Below, in pieces: positions 8,941 through 16,076 of a stretch of 64,000 nucleotides of DNA. Position numbers and translations under genes: made by a program. This DNA comes from an uncultured Clostridia bacterium (GTDB lineage Bacteria; Bacillota; Clostridia; Oscillospirales; Ruminococcaceae), in assembly GCA_947166275.1 (NCBI GenBank), contig CAMVDP010000002.1:85236-149235 (forward strand). Reading direction: 5' to 3'. Position 1 is the stretch's first letter, and each line of letters begins with the position of its first letter. Below the pieces are notes generated by a model. It did no database searches. It worked only from the letters and a program-made list of their open reading frames with translations, and was not told where the DNA came from.

Positions 8941-10773
8941 ATGAAAAAAGATATAAGCCGCTGCATGGGCTGCATGAATGAGAAGCTGTACAACGGGCCC
9001 TGCGAGATATGCGGATATGACGGAAGCGCGGACAGTCCGCAGGAATACCTTGCCGCGAGAACGTTGCTCGCTGACAGGTACGTGCTCGGCAGAATGATAT
9101 CCAAAGGCGGCGAAGGCGCGGCGTACATAGCTTTCGACACTAAACTCGGACTCACGGTGGAAATACGCGAGTTCATGCCCGACATGCTGTGCAGACGCGG
9201 TGAGGACGGCGAATCCGTCGAAGTAAATGAAGGCGCGCTGCCGCTGTTCAAATCGTATCTGTCGGAATTTGCAGATCTGCACAAATCGCTTATGACAGGC
9301 TTTGAAGGCGGCGGTCTGAAGAAAACATACGATATTTTTGCTGCCAACGGCACAGGTTATGTAGTAACCGAGCACATCAACGGATTGTCACTGGAAGAAT
9401 ACACGGCTTCCCATGGCGGAAAGCTCGGCTGGACAGAGGCGCAGAAGCTCCTGCCCTCGCTGCTGGACACACTCTCGGCACTGCACGATAAGGGTATAGT
9501 CCACAGAGGACTGAGTCCCGAGACGATAATGATAACACAGGACGGACGTACCGTGCTCACCTCGCTGGAAATATCGGCGGCGAGAACTGCCGATTCCAGC
9601 CTCACAAGCGATATTTATGACGGTTATGCCGCTCCCGAGCAGTATGACCTATCGGAGAGACAGGGAAGCTGGACGGACGTATACGCTATAAGCGCCGTAC
9701 TCTATCGAACGCTTACAGGCATCGTCCCGCCCTCCGCCAATGAGCGCAGGAACGGCGCAGCACTCGCGCCCGCACATACTGTCGATCCCGATGTGCCGAT
9801 GCAGGTCTCGGACGCGATAAACGCCGGCATGAAGCTCGCAAGAGCCGAGAGATCGCATGATATCGCGACTCTTCGTGCAATGCTCAATGACGAGCCGGAG
9901 CAGTCGTCGATACCTGAATCTTCCGGTGAAAGCGACGGGCCTATCACTCCCGAAGTACATGTAAAGTTCGACATTGAGGAGCATGAACAGCACCGCATCT
10001 CCGAAGCCAAGAAAAAACGCAGAAAAAAGGAAGAACGCAGGAACATAGGCACTGCGATAGGTCTTTTCGTGTTCCTTGCCATGGTAGCGGCGCTCGTTAT
10101 ATGTATAATCTACTTTTCGGAAAGCGCGCAGGATATACAGAATAATGCCGTGACCGCGCAGACGACCGACGAAACGCCCGCTGTCACCGAGGATACCACG
10201 CCCCGTGTAACTACGGTGCAGGTGACCGACACACCCGCCGTGACAGAAGTTACCGCGGAGAAGCTGGTCGTTCCCGACCTCGTGAACAGATTCTATAACT
10301 CGTCGCTGGAAAACCGCTACTCGATGCTGATATTCGAGGTAGAGGAGGAATACTCCGACGAATTCGCCGAGAGCCTTATTATGGAGCAGGATATCCCCAG
10401 CGGCTCACAGGTCACCGCCGGCACCGTGATCCACATCAAAGTCAGCAAGGGCGCGGCATACACCTTCCTGCCCGATTATGTAGGCATGAAGCTCAGCGAC
10501 TACACCAACAAGCTCACAACGCTCGGCGTGCGGTTCAGGATCGAGGAGGAGGAGACCACCGAGGTCAAGAAGGGTTACGTGGTACGCTGCAGCAAGGAAG
10601 TGGGCGAAAAGGTGATGATCTCCGAAGACGAGGAAATTACCGTATACTACGCCAAGACTCCCGCCAAGACTACCCCCGCGGAAACGGAGCCGCCCGCCGA
10701 GACCACCGAGGTAGAGATACCCGTGAACAACGATGACTCCGACAATGAGATACCGATAAACGGCGAGGAATAA
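8941..10773 (+). CDS. membrane-anchored PASTA-domain pseudokinase with N-terminal zinc ribbon
   Basis: 610 residues. An N-terminal Cys motif (CMGCM then CEICGYD) precedes a Hanks-type Ser/Thr kinase fold with a glycine loop (GRMISKGGEGAAYIAFD). The catalytic residues are lost: the VAIK lysine is Arg76 (VEIR), HRD is His-Arg-Gly (188-190), and DFG reads Glu-Ile-Ser (210-212). The APE element (APEQY) remains. A Lys/Arg-rich stop-transfer stretch and one membrane segment (about 365-390) lead to a Thr-rich linker and roughly two PASTA-like repeats outside the cell. Active PASTA kinases sense cell-wall muropeptides; this one probably signals by binding, not phosphotransfer (inference). The ATG at 8941 has a GGAGG site. 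It ends one base before pheA. Confidence 0.85.
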   Translation: MKKDISRCMGCMNEKLYNGPCEICGYDGSADSPQEYLAARTLLADRYVLGRMISKGGEGAAYIAFDTKLGLTVEIREFMPDMLCRRGEDGESVEVNEGALPLFKSYLSEFADLHKSLMTGFEGGGLKKTYDIFAANGTGYVVTEHINGLSLEEYTASHGGKLGWTEAQKLLPSLLDTLSALHDKGIVHRGLSPETIMITQDGRTVLTSLEISAARTADSSLTSDIYDGYAAPEQYDLSERQGSWTDVYAISAVLYRTLTGIVPPSANERRNGAALAPAHTVDPDVPMQVSDAINAGMKLARAERSHDIATLRAMLNDEPEQSSIPESSGESDGPITPEVHVKFDIEEHEQHRISEAKKKRRKKEERRNIGTAIGLFVFLAMVAALVICIIYFSESAQDIQNNAVTAQTTDETPAVTEDTTPRVTTVQVTDTPAVTEVTAEKLVVPDLVNRFYNSSLENRYSMLIFEVEEEYSDEFAESLIMEQDIPSGSQVTAGTVIHIKVSKGAAYTFLPDYVGMKLSDYTNKLTTLGVRFRIEEEETTEVKKGYVVRCSKEVGEKVMISEDEEITVYYAKTPAKTTPAETEPPAETTEVEIPVNNDDSDNEIPINGEE

Positions 10774-10774
10774 C

Positions 10775-11905
10775 ATGGAACTCAACGAACTCAGAAATGA
10801 AATTGATAAGGTAGACGACGAGATCCTGGCTCTTTTCGAGAAGCGCACACGTATCGCAGGCGAGATCGCGGAATACAAGCGCGCTAACGGCATGGAGATA
10901 CTCCAGGCGGGACGCGAGGACGAGGTGTTGAGACGCGCCGCCGAACGTGTCTCACCGGATAACGCAGACGGCGCGAGACTGCTGTTCGCGACTCTCATGG
11001 ATATATCAAAGTGCCGCCAGCAGCAGCTGCTGACAAACGTAAAGCCGTTCGTGCCGGAATGTGAGGTCGCGAACCCCGTGGTCGGCGCGGTAACAAAGGG
11101 CAGCTACACCGCGGATGCGTGTGAAAAGTTCTTCGGCAGCGGGCGCAACATAAAGTACTACCATGACTTCGAGAGTGTGTTCAGAGCTGTTGAGGACGAG
11201 GCTGTGGACTATGGCGTGATACCGATAGAGAACTCTACCGCCGGAGAGGTCAGCGCGACCTACGGACTTATGCTCCGGCACCGTTTTTTCATCTGCCGCG
11301 ATACGAAGATCCGCATTAATCATGTGCTCGCAGCAAAGCCCGGCACAAGACCCGAAGATATAAAGACCGTAACATCGCACGAAATGGCGCTTAAGCAGTG
11401 CTCGGGATTTCTCGACAGGACAGGCTACGCCACGGAAGAAGCTCTCTCGACAGCCAAAGCAGCAGAAAGCGTAGCGGCATCGGACGACAGAACGCTGGCG
11501 GCGATATGCTCCGCGTCATGCGCGAAGCTGTTCGGGCTGGTACCCGTCATGACCGATATCATGGACATCCGCGACAACTACACCCGTTTCATCATGATCT
11601 CCAAGGATCTGCAGATACCGAAAAACGCCTCGGTGGTATCGCTTTGCCTTACCGTACCGCATACCGCGGGGAGCCTGTACCGCACGCTCACAAGATTCGC
11701 ATACTGCGGGCTCAACCTGTGCCGGATAGAGAGCAAGCCCATGCCCGGGTCACTCGCGTACCTGAAGGACGACGCGTTCGAGTTCATATTTTACCTCGAT
11801 TTCATAGGGAACGTCAAAGACCCGAATGTCGTGAAGCTCCTCACGGGACTCGAAAAAGGCGCGAAATTCTACCGTTTTCTGGGGAATTACGAAGAAGTTG
11901 AGTAA
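10775..11905 (+). CDS. pheA: bifunctional chorismate mutase / prephenate dehydratase (P-protein)
   Basis: Converts chorismate to prephenate and then to phenylpyruvate, the committed route to phenylalanine. The AroQ-type mutase domain is residues 1-90 (LRNEIDKVDDEILALFEKR, AEYKRANGMEIL). The dehydratase domain runs about 100-280 with a divergent GAVTKGSYTADACEKFF start and the catalytic region DNYTRFIMI. A C-terminal regulatory ACT domain (about 290-370) has LCRIESKPMPGS, corresponding to the ESRP phenylalanine-binding motif. 376 residues is normal for the fusion. It is separated by a single base from the pseudokinase gene, whose end supplies its GAGGAA ribosome site, so the two are translated from one message. 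Confidence 0.95.
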   Translation: MELNELRNEIDKVDDEILALFEKRTRIAGEIAEYKRANGMEILQAGREDEVLRRAAERVSPDNADGARLLFATLMDISKCRQQQLLTNVKPFVPECEVANPVVGAVTKGSYTADACEKFFGSGRNIKYYHDFESVFRAVEDEAVDYGVIPIENSTAGEVSATYGLMLRHRFFICRDTKIRINHVLAAKPGTRPEDIKTVTSHEMALKQCSGFLDRTGYATEEALSTAKAAESVAASDDRTLAAICSASCAKLFGLVPVMTDIMDIRDNYTRFIMISKDLQIPKNASVVSLCLTVPHTAGSLYRTLTRFAYCGLNLCRIESKPMPGSLAYLKDDAFEFIFYLDFIGNVKDPNVVKLLTGLEKGAKFYRFLGNYEEVE

Positions 11906-11920
11906 AATTGAAAAAAACAC

Positions 11921-11949
11921 TTGCATTTGTCGGCGAAGTGTGATATAAT
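11921..11949 (+). promoter_or_regulatory. secG promoter
   Basis: TTGCAT (11921-11926), 17-bp spacer, perfect TATAAT (11944-11949) with a TGA extended -10. It lies in the short gap after pheA. Confidence 0.82.
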
Positions 11950-11995
11950 GTAATCTACGTTATGAAAAATCGAGTTATTATCGGAGGAATTTGAA

Positions 11996-12430
11996 ATGTC
12001 AGTTATAGAAATAGTATTTGCGATACTTCTTATACTTTCCTGCGTTTTCATCATTGCGGTCGTTCTTATGCAGGAATCCAAGCAGGGTATGTCCAACGTT
12101 ATCTCGGGCGGAAGCTCCGATAACTATTTCCAGAAGAACAGCGGCAGAACAAAGGAAGCAAAGCTTTCCCGCGCAACAAAGGCTGCCGCAGTCGTGGTAT
12201 TCATCGTAGCTATCGCCGTTAACCTTATTTCCGTATACTGGGGCGGCAGCTCGGACAGCACAGCAGATAACAACACCTCCATATCCGCAGACGATCTTGA
12301 ATTGAGCACCATTGACGTTGCCGGCAGCGATGCTGTCGTTGACGATACACCCGCAGAGAGCATCGCGGAAGATACTGCTGAAAGCGCAGATGTTACCGAA
12401 GCAGCAGAAACATCCGCCGCAGCTGAATAA
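11996..12430 (+). CDS. secG: preprotein translocase subunit SecG with a long acidic C-terminal tail
   Basis: Auxiliary subunit of the SecYEG protein-conducting channel. Two membrane segments (about 3-22 and 62-82) flank the conserved cytoplasmic loop with LMQESKQGMSNVISGGSSDNYFQKN. The usual protein ends after the second segment at about 75-85 residues. Here a further ~60 residues rich in Asp, Glu, Ala, Ser and Thr follow, predicted outside the membrane and disordered. The ATG has a clear GGAGGA site and its own promoter at 11921. Confidence 0.93.
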   Translation: MSVIEIVFAILLILSCVFIIAVVLMQESKQGMSNVISGGSSDNYFQKNSGRTKEAKLSRATKAAAVVVFIVAIAVNLISVYWGGSSDSTADNNTSISADDLELSTIDVAGSDAVVDDTPAESIAEDTAESADVTEAAETSAAAE

Positions 12431-12481
12431 ACGATATAAGTCAGGATAAACGCACGGCGTGTCTGTACGGGAGGGATGACT

Positions 12482-12796
12482 ATGGCAGATAAAAAGAAGA
12501 TCTCCCTGTATTTCGATATCCCGGAGATATCCATGTTCACCGAAGGAAATACATTTACGGGAAGCGAGAACACCTTCAATTTCCGTATCAAACCCTCGGA
12601 CGAGAAGCTCACAGCCTCTGTATGGTATGGTCTGAAGTGCGCGGATCTGTCGGAAATGTGCGCCGAATACGAAGACGAGAAGACCGCCGAAGGTCACGAG
12701 GCTCTCATCCACAAGATAGATGAGGAGTATGACAAATACCTCAAAAAACTTGAGTCCGGCGAGGTCGAAGGCAGAAAGACATATCTGCCGCACTGA
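12482..12796 (+). CDS. conserved small protein of unknown function
   Basis: 104 residues, soluble, no signal or membrane segment. The central part (about 30-60) reads as a beta-rich patch (FNFRIKPSDEKLTASVWYGLKC). The C-terminal half is charged and helical (EALIHKIDEEYDKYLKKLESGE). ATG 12482 is preferred over ATG 12476 because GAGGG (12471-12475) sits at the right distance only for the second. It lies between secG and the infC promoter. I do not recognise the family. Confidence 0.75.
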   Translation: MADKKKISLYFDIPEISMFTEGNTFTGSENTFNFRIKPSDEKLTASVWYGLKCADLSEMCAEYEDEKTAEGHEALIHKIDEEYDKYLKKLESGEVEGRKTYLPH

Positions 12797-12815
12797 AAAA
12801 ATTTTTCAAAAGGTA

Positions 12816-12844
12816 TTGACAAACGAATAATATTGTTGTATAAT
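12816..12844 (+). promoter_or_regulatory. infC-rpmI-rplT promoter
   Basis: Perfect consensus TTGACA (12816-12821), 17-bp spacer, TATAAT (12839-12844). It gives a leader of about 150 nt before infC. Confidence 0.92.
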
Positions 12845-13001
12845 AGCGGAGTGATTATAAACATAAGCAGATCGGATCTCACCCGCCGGCGTGAAAACTG
12901 TCAGGCGCGGTCGTTTATAAGATACAGCCGATAACGGATTGTTTCTTTGAGCGCAGGTGAGTCCTGCGCTTTTGTTTTGCTTTTGAAAGGGAGTGTACAC
13001 C
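12845..13001 (+). promoter_or_regulatory. infC leader with intrinsic-terminator attenuator (L20/IF3-leader-like)
   Basis: The leader ends in a strong terminator: AGCGCAGG (12950-12957), a five-base loop, CCTGCGCT (12963-12970) and a T-rich run through 12984, only about 18 bp before the coding region. A terminator between promoter and infC is the arrangement of the Firmicutes L20 leader, where ribosomal protein L20 promotes premature termination of infC-rpmI-rplT. The antiterminator fold and any L20 mimic of 23S rRNA were not resolved by eye, so assignment to that RNA family is inference. Confidence 0.72.
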
Positions 13002-13571
13002 ATCAGCAAAAAGGAACTTCTCATCAACGATGAGATACGCGAAAAGGAAGTCAGAGTCATAGGAGCGGAGGGAGAACAGCTCGGAGTGATGTCGTCCGAT
13101 GACGCGCTCAAAAAAGCAGAAGAGGCAGACCTCGACCTCGTGCTCATCGCCCCACAGGGAAACCCGCCCGTATGCCGTATAATGAACTACGGAAAGTATC
13201 GCTTTGAACAGGCAAAACGCGAGAAGGAAGCCCGCAAGAACCAGAAGCAGGCCGAGCTCAAGGAGATACAGATGTCGCTCAACATCGATACGAACGATTT
13301 CAACACAAAAGTCAACCAGGCGATAAAATTCCTGAAAAACGGCGACAAGGTGAAGCTTCGTGTGCGTTTCAGACGCGCAAGAGAGCTTACCCATATGAAC
13401 CTGGGTGAAGAACTGATGAAGAAATTCGTGGAAGCCTGCGCTGAATTCGGAAGCACGGAAAAAGCTGCGGTGCTCGAAGGAAAGAACTATATGATAGTCA
13501 TCTCCCCGAAGTCCCAGACCCCCGCAAAGAAAGCGAAAAACGCCGACGGAGAAAGCTCCGACGAGCAGTAA
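13002..13571 (+). CDS. infC: translation initiation factor IF-3, probable AUC start codon
   Basis: Binds the 30S subunit and proofreads start-codon pairing. 189 residues with the N-domain (INDEIREKEVRVIGAEGEQLG, NPPVCRIMNYGKYRFEQ) and C-domain (IDTNDFNTKVNQAIKFLKNGDKVKLRVRFRRARE). Start choice: the ATC at 13002-13004 lies 8 nt after AAAGGGAG and aligns with the start of other IF3 proteins (SKKELLINDEIR). A GTG three codons earlier overlaps the ribosome site and is unlikely. Non-canonical AUU/AUC/AUA starts are a known IF3 autoregulatory device, because IF3 rejects such codons when plentiful. First gene of infC-rpmI-rplT. Confidence 0.93.
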   Translation: MSKKELLINDEIREKEVRVIGAEGEQLGVMSSDDALKKAEEADLDLVLIAPQGNPPVCRIMNYGKYRFEQAKREKEARKNQKQAELKEIQMSLNIDTNDFNTKVNQAIKFLKNGDKVKLRVRFRRARELTHMNLGEELMKKFVEACAEFGSTEKAAVLEGKNYMIVISPKSQTPAKKAKNADGESSDEQ

Positions 13572-13593
13572 ATAAACAAGGAGGAAACTAAAA

Positions 13594-13800
13594 ATGGCAA
13601 AGAATAAGATCAAAACTCACAGCGGTGCCAAAAAGCGCTTTAAGTTTACAGCAACTGGCAAGATCAAGTACCAGCGTACAAACCGCCGTCACAGACTCAC
13701 ACAGAAGGCTACAAAGCGTAAGAGAGTAAACCGTGCAGCAGGCTATGCCGACAGCACCAACATGGCAGAAGTAAGAGCACTTATGCCCTACGCAAAGTAA
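13594..13800 (+). CDS. rpmI: 50S ribosomal protein L35
   Basis: 68 residues, strongly basic, with [17 protein letters not shown] and the L35 core ([15 protein letters not shown]). AGGAGG precedes the ATG. It is located 22 bp after infC and 24 bp before rplT, the universal bacterial order. Confidence 0.98.
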   Translation: MAKNKIKTHSGAKKRFKFTATGKIKYQRTNRRHRLTQKATKRKRVNRAAGYADSTNMAEVRALMPYAK

Positions 13801-13824
13801 GAGTAAAGAACAGGAGGAAAAGAC

Positions 13825-14178
13825 ATGGCACGTATCAAAGGCGCTTTAGCCACACGTAAAAGAAGAAACAAGACCTTAAAGCTCGCGAAGGGCTACTGGG
13901 GCGGCAAGAGCAAGCTCTTCAAAACCGCCAAGGAAGCCGTTTGGAAGAGCGGTCAGTACGCATACATCAGCAGACGCCTCAAGAAGAGAGACTTCAGAAA
14001 GCTCTGGATCACGAGAATCTCCGCAGCATGCAAGCTCAACGGAATGAATTACTCGACATTCATCAATGGTCTCAAAAAGGCTGATATCTCCCTCAACCGC
14101 AAGATGCTTTCCGAAATAGCGATAAGCGACGCGGCTGGCTTCACAGCGCTTTGCGAAAAGGCAAAGGCTGCTCTTTAA
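13825..14178 (+). CDS. rplT: 50S ribosomal protein L20
   Basis: 117 residues; early 50S assembly protein and, in Firmicutes, the repressor of its own operon. Recognised by the basic N-terminal helix ([22 protein letters not shown]), [17 protein letters not shown] and [21 protein letters not shown]. Last gene of the operon, followed by a strong hairpin terminator. Confidence 0.98.
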   Translation: MARIKGALATRKRRNKTLKLAKGYWGGKSKLFKTAKEAVWKSGQYAYISRRLKKRDFRKLWITRISAACKLNGMNYSTFINGLKKADISLNRKMLSEIAISDAAGFTALCEKAKAAL

Positions 14179-14185
14179 CAACAAC

Positions 14186-14221
14186 AAAATATCACGTCCG
14201 TACGCGCGGGCGTGATATTTT
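14186..14221. terminator. bidirectional intrinsic terminator between rplT and a convergent gene
   Basis: Perfect 11-bp inverted repeat: AAAATATCACG (14186-14196) and CGTGATATTTT (14211-14221). A/T flanks give a T-run on both strands, so it can serve rplT and the opposing gene ending at 14253. Confidence 0.85.
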
Positions 14222-14252
14222 CGCATTATAAGGGGCTCCGTAAATAAATGTT

Positions 14253-15206
14253 TTACGGCTTTCCGCCGGGCTTTGAGGGTTCATCTCTCACAGACCTCAC
14301 AGTCTCTTCAGGGTGACGGGTGAAGTAAAAAACATATATCACAACGCACGCCAGAACGGCAAGCACAAGTCCGCGCGTGATATAGCCGAACATGAAGCTT
14401 CCGACGCTATCAAAGCGCTCAAGATACTGCGGATAATCGCGAAGCGCCTGCATGAACGATACCCCCGCAAACTTTGAACAGGCACGCACACCAACGCCAA
14501 GCCCCGACAGCACCACTGCCGTCGGCGTAAGAAGCGAACAGGCGATGACACCGCAGGCATCAAGCTTGCGTGCTATGAACCGGTAGTCCGCAAATATCAC
14601 TATCGCTGTCACTCCCGAAAGTATGTAGGTCGAGATCTCAAAACGCAGTTCAAGCGTGTTTATCTCAAAGTCTGCATCAACTGTAAGGATCGCGATGACC
14701 ACCATAGCAAGTGCTCCGATGACCGCACCAAACAGTCCGATGACACTGTGGATATCGAACCCGAGCTTAACACGCCTTACACCGGGCGCGGGTGCCGGCG
14801 CTTCGACCGGCTTGTCCGGAGCAAAGAACCTGTACTCACAGCCTGTGATACCGAGCTCACCAAGCTTAACGGCAAGCTTATCTAAAAATTCCGGAATGTA
14901 CACGATGTTTTCCTGCAGCAGGCAGTATTTGTCCAGCGTGATACGCACAAAACCCCACTCACAGGACTGTGAGAGCATCGTATTTTTAGGTAAGCCTTCA
15001 CCGAGAGCCGATATCGACGCGGCTATACTACCGCACAGCTCACGCTCACGCGCCTGATCCATATCGCAGAAGATATCCGCGACATAGTTATCACCGATGT
15101 CGGTCACGGTCAATCCGAAGCCGTTTATACTGCCGTACAGTGCGGTATGCTCATCGGAAAAAGCGAGTCCGTTCTCGCCGTCAAGTGCGCCAAGCTCCGA
15201 AAACAT
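14253..15206 (-). CDS. unknown multi-pass membrane protein with N-terminal cytoplasmic domain
   Basis: 317 residues. The first ~140 residues are soluble and mixed alpha/beta (GFGLTVTDIGDNYVADIFCDM, WGFVRITLDKYCL), ending in a Pro/Ala linker (APAPAPG). Then come about four membrane segments (roughly 150-172, 188-210, 218-240, 285-307) and a charged tail. The ATG has AAAGGCGG upstream and a good promoter. Convergent to rplT and divergent from the SpoU methyltransferase gene. I do not recognise the family. Confidence 0.78.
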   Translation of the reverse strand: MFSELGALDGENGLAFSDEHTALYGSINGFGLTVTDIGDNYVADIFCDMDQARERELCGSIAASISALGEGLPKNTMLSQSCEWGFVRITLDKYCLLQENIVYIPEFLDKLAVKLGELGITGCEYRFFAPDKPVEAPAPAPGVRRVKLGFDIHSVIGLFGAVIGALAMVVIAILTVDADFEINTLELRFEISTYILSGVTAIVIFADYRFIARKLDACGVIACSLLTPTAVVLSGLGVGVRACSKFAGVSFMQALRDYPQYLERFDSVGSFMFGYITRGLVLAVLACVVIYVFYFTRHPEETVRSVRDEPSKPGGKP

Positions 15207-15240
15207 AGTAACTACCGCCTTTCATAAACCTATCGAACAC

Positions 15241-15269
15241 ATTTTACCACACGGAACGGGTGATGTCAA
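15241..15269 (-). promoter_or_regulatory. promoter of the unknown membrane gene, overlapping the neighbour's start codon
   Basis: Minus strand: TTGACA (15264-15269), 17-bp spacer, TAAAAT (15241-15246) with TGTGG just upstream (extended -10). The -35 box lies on the start codons of the divergent methyltransferase gene. Confidence 0.78.
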
Positions 15270-16054
15270 TGATTATTTCGTCAAGGAAAAATCCTCTGAT
15301 CGCACGATACCGCCTGCTTAACAGCGACAAGAGGGTGCGAGATGAGTGGGAGCTGTTCAACATCGAAGGTGTACGGCTATGCGAGGAAGCGGTCGCCGCA
15401 GGGTTACTCATAGAGACAGCTTTCATCACCGAGACTGCCGTATCAAAGTACCCCGAAACATACAAAAAGCTTTGTGAGGTGCGCGAGCCGGTCGTGATAA
15501 CGGACGAGCTTGGCGGGTACATCGCCGATACGAAGTCCCCGCAGGGCGTGTTCATCACAGCGGTGCAGCCGGTCGGCTTCGCGGGTTTCGACCCCGCGGA
15601 CAACGGCAGATACATACTGTTGGACGGGCTTCAGGACAGCGGCAACATCGGCACGATAATACGCACCGCCGACGCTTTCGGGATAAGCGGCGTGATACTC
15701 TCGCCGGACTGCGCGGACGTATGGTCTCCGAAGGTCGTGCGCGGGGCAATGGGAAGTCTGTTCAGGCTGCCGATCATGACACAGAGACTTCCGGAGTTCA
15801 TTGAGCGTCTTCGTGCCGGAGGCTTCAGCGTCAGCGCCGCAGTGCTCGACAAGGATGCGCGAAGTATAGATACCGTGCGGTTTTCCGATAAATGTGCAAT
15901 AGTGATCGGAAACGAAGGCAACGGGGTCTCGGAAGCTGTTATACAAGCAGCGGGAAGCAGCATATATATACCGATAGAAAACGCGGAATCGCTCAACGCG
16001 GCTGTCGCAGCGTCGATATTCTGCTACGAAATGAGAAATATAAACAAGAAATAA
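15260..16054 (+). CDS. TrmH/SpoU-family RNA 2'-O-methyltransferase
   Basis: 264 residues. The N-terminal substrate-binding part (about 1-100) resembles the L30e-like domain (NPLIARYRLLNSDKRVRDEW, FNIEGVRLCEEA). The SPOUT knot has the three family motifs: LDGLQDSGNIGTIIRTADAFG, IVIGNEGNGVSEAVI and IPIENAESLNAAVAASI. It methylates a ribose in rRNA or tRNA; the target is not predictable here. Start uncertain: GTG 15260, ATG 15263 and ATG 15269 are in frame, none with a clear ribosome site. It precedes topA by 22 bp. Confidence 0.93.
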   Translation: MMSMIISSRKNPLIARYRLLNSDKRVRDEWELFNIEGVRLCEEAVAAGLLIETAFITETAVSKYPETYKKLCEVREPVVITDELGGYIADTKSPQGVFITAVQPVGFAGFDPADNGRYILLDGLQDSGNIGTIIRTADAFGISGVILSPDCADVWSPKVVRGAMGSLFRLPIMTQRLPEFIERLRAGGFSVSAAVLDKDARSIDTVRFSDKCAIVIGNEGNGVSEAVIQAAGSSIYIPIENAESLNAAVAASIFCYEMRNINKK

Positions 16055-16076
16055 CCAAAGAAAGGTTCTGGAAGAT

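Noticed and set aside
12794..12808. Terminator after the gene ending at 12796
   Set aside because: The palindrome TGAAAAAATTTTTCA is only A/T pairs with no G/C stem.
12993..13001. GTG start for infC
   Set aside because: It overlaps the ribosome-binding site, whereas the ATC at 13002 has proper spacing and fits homologues.
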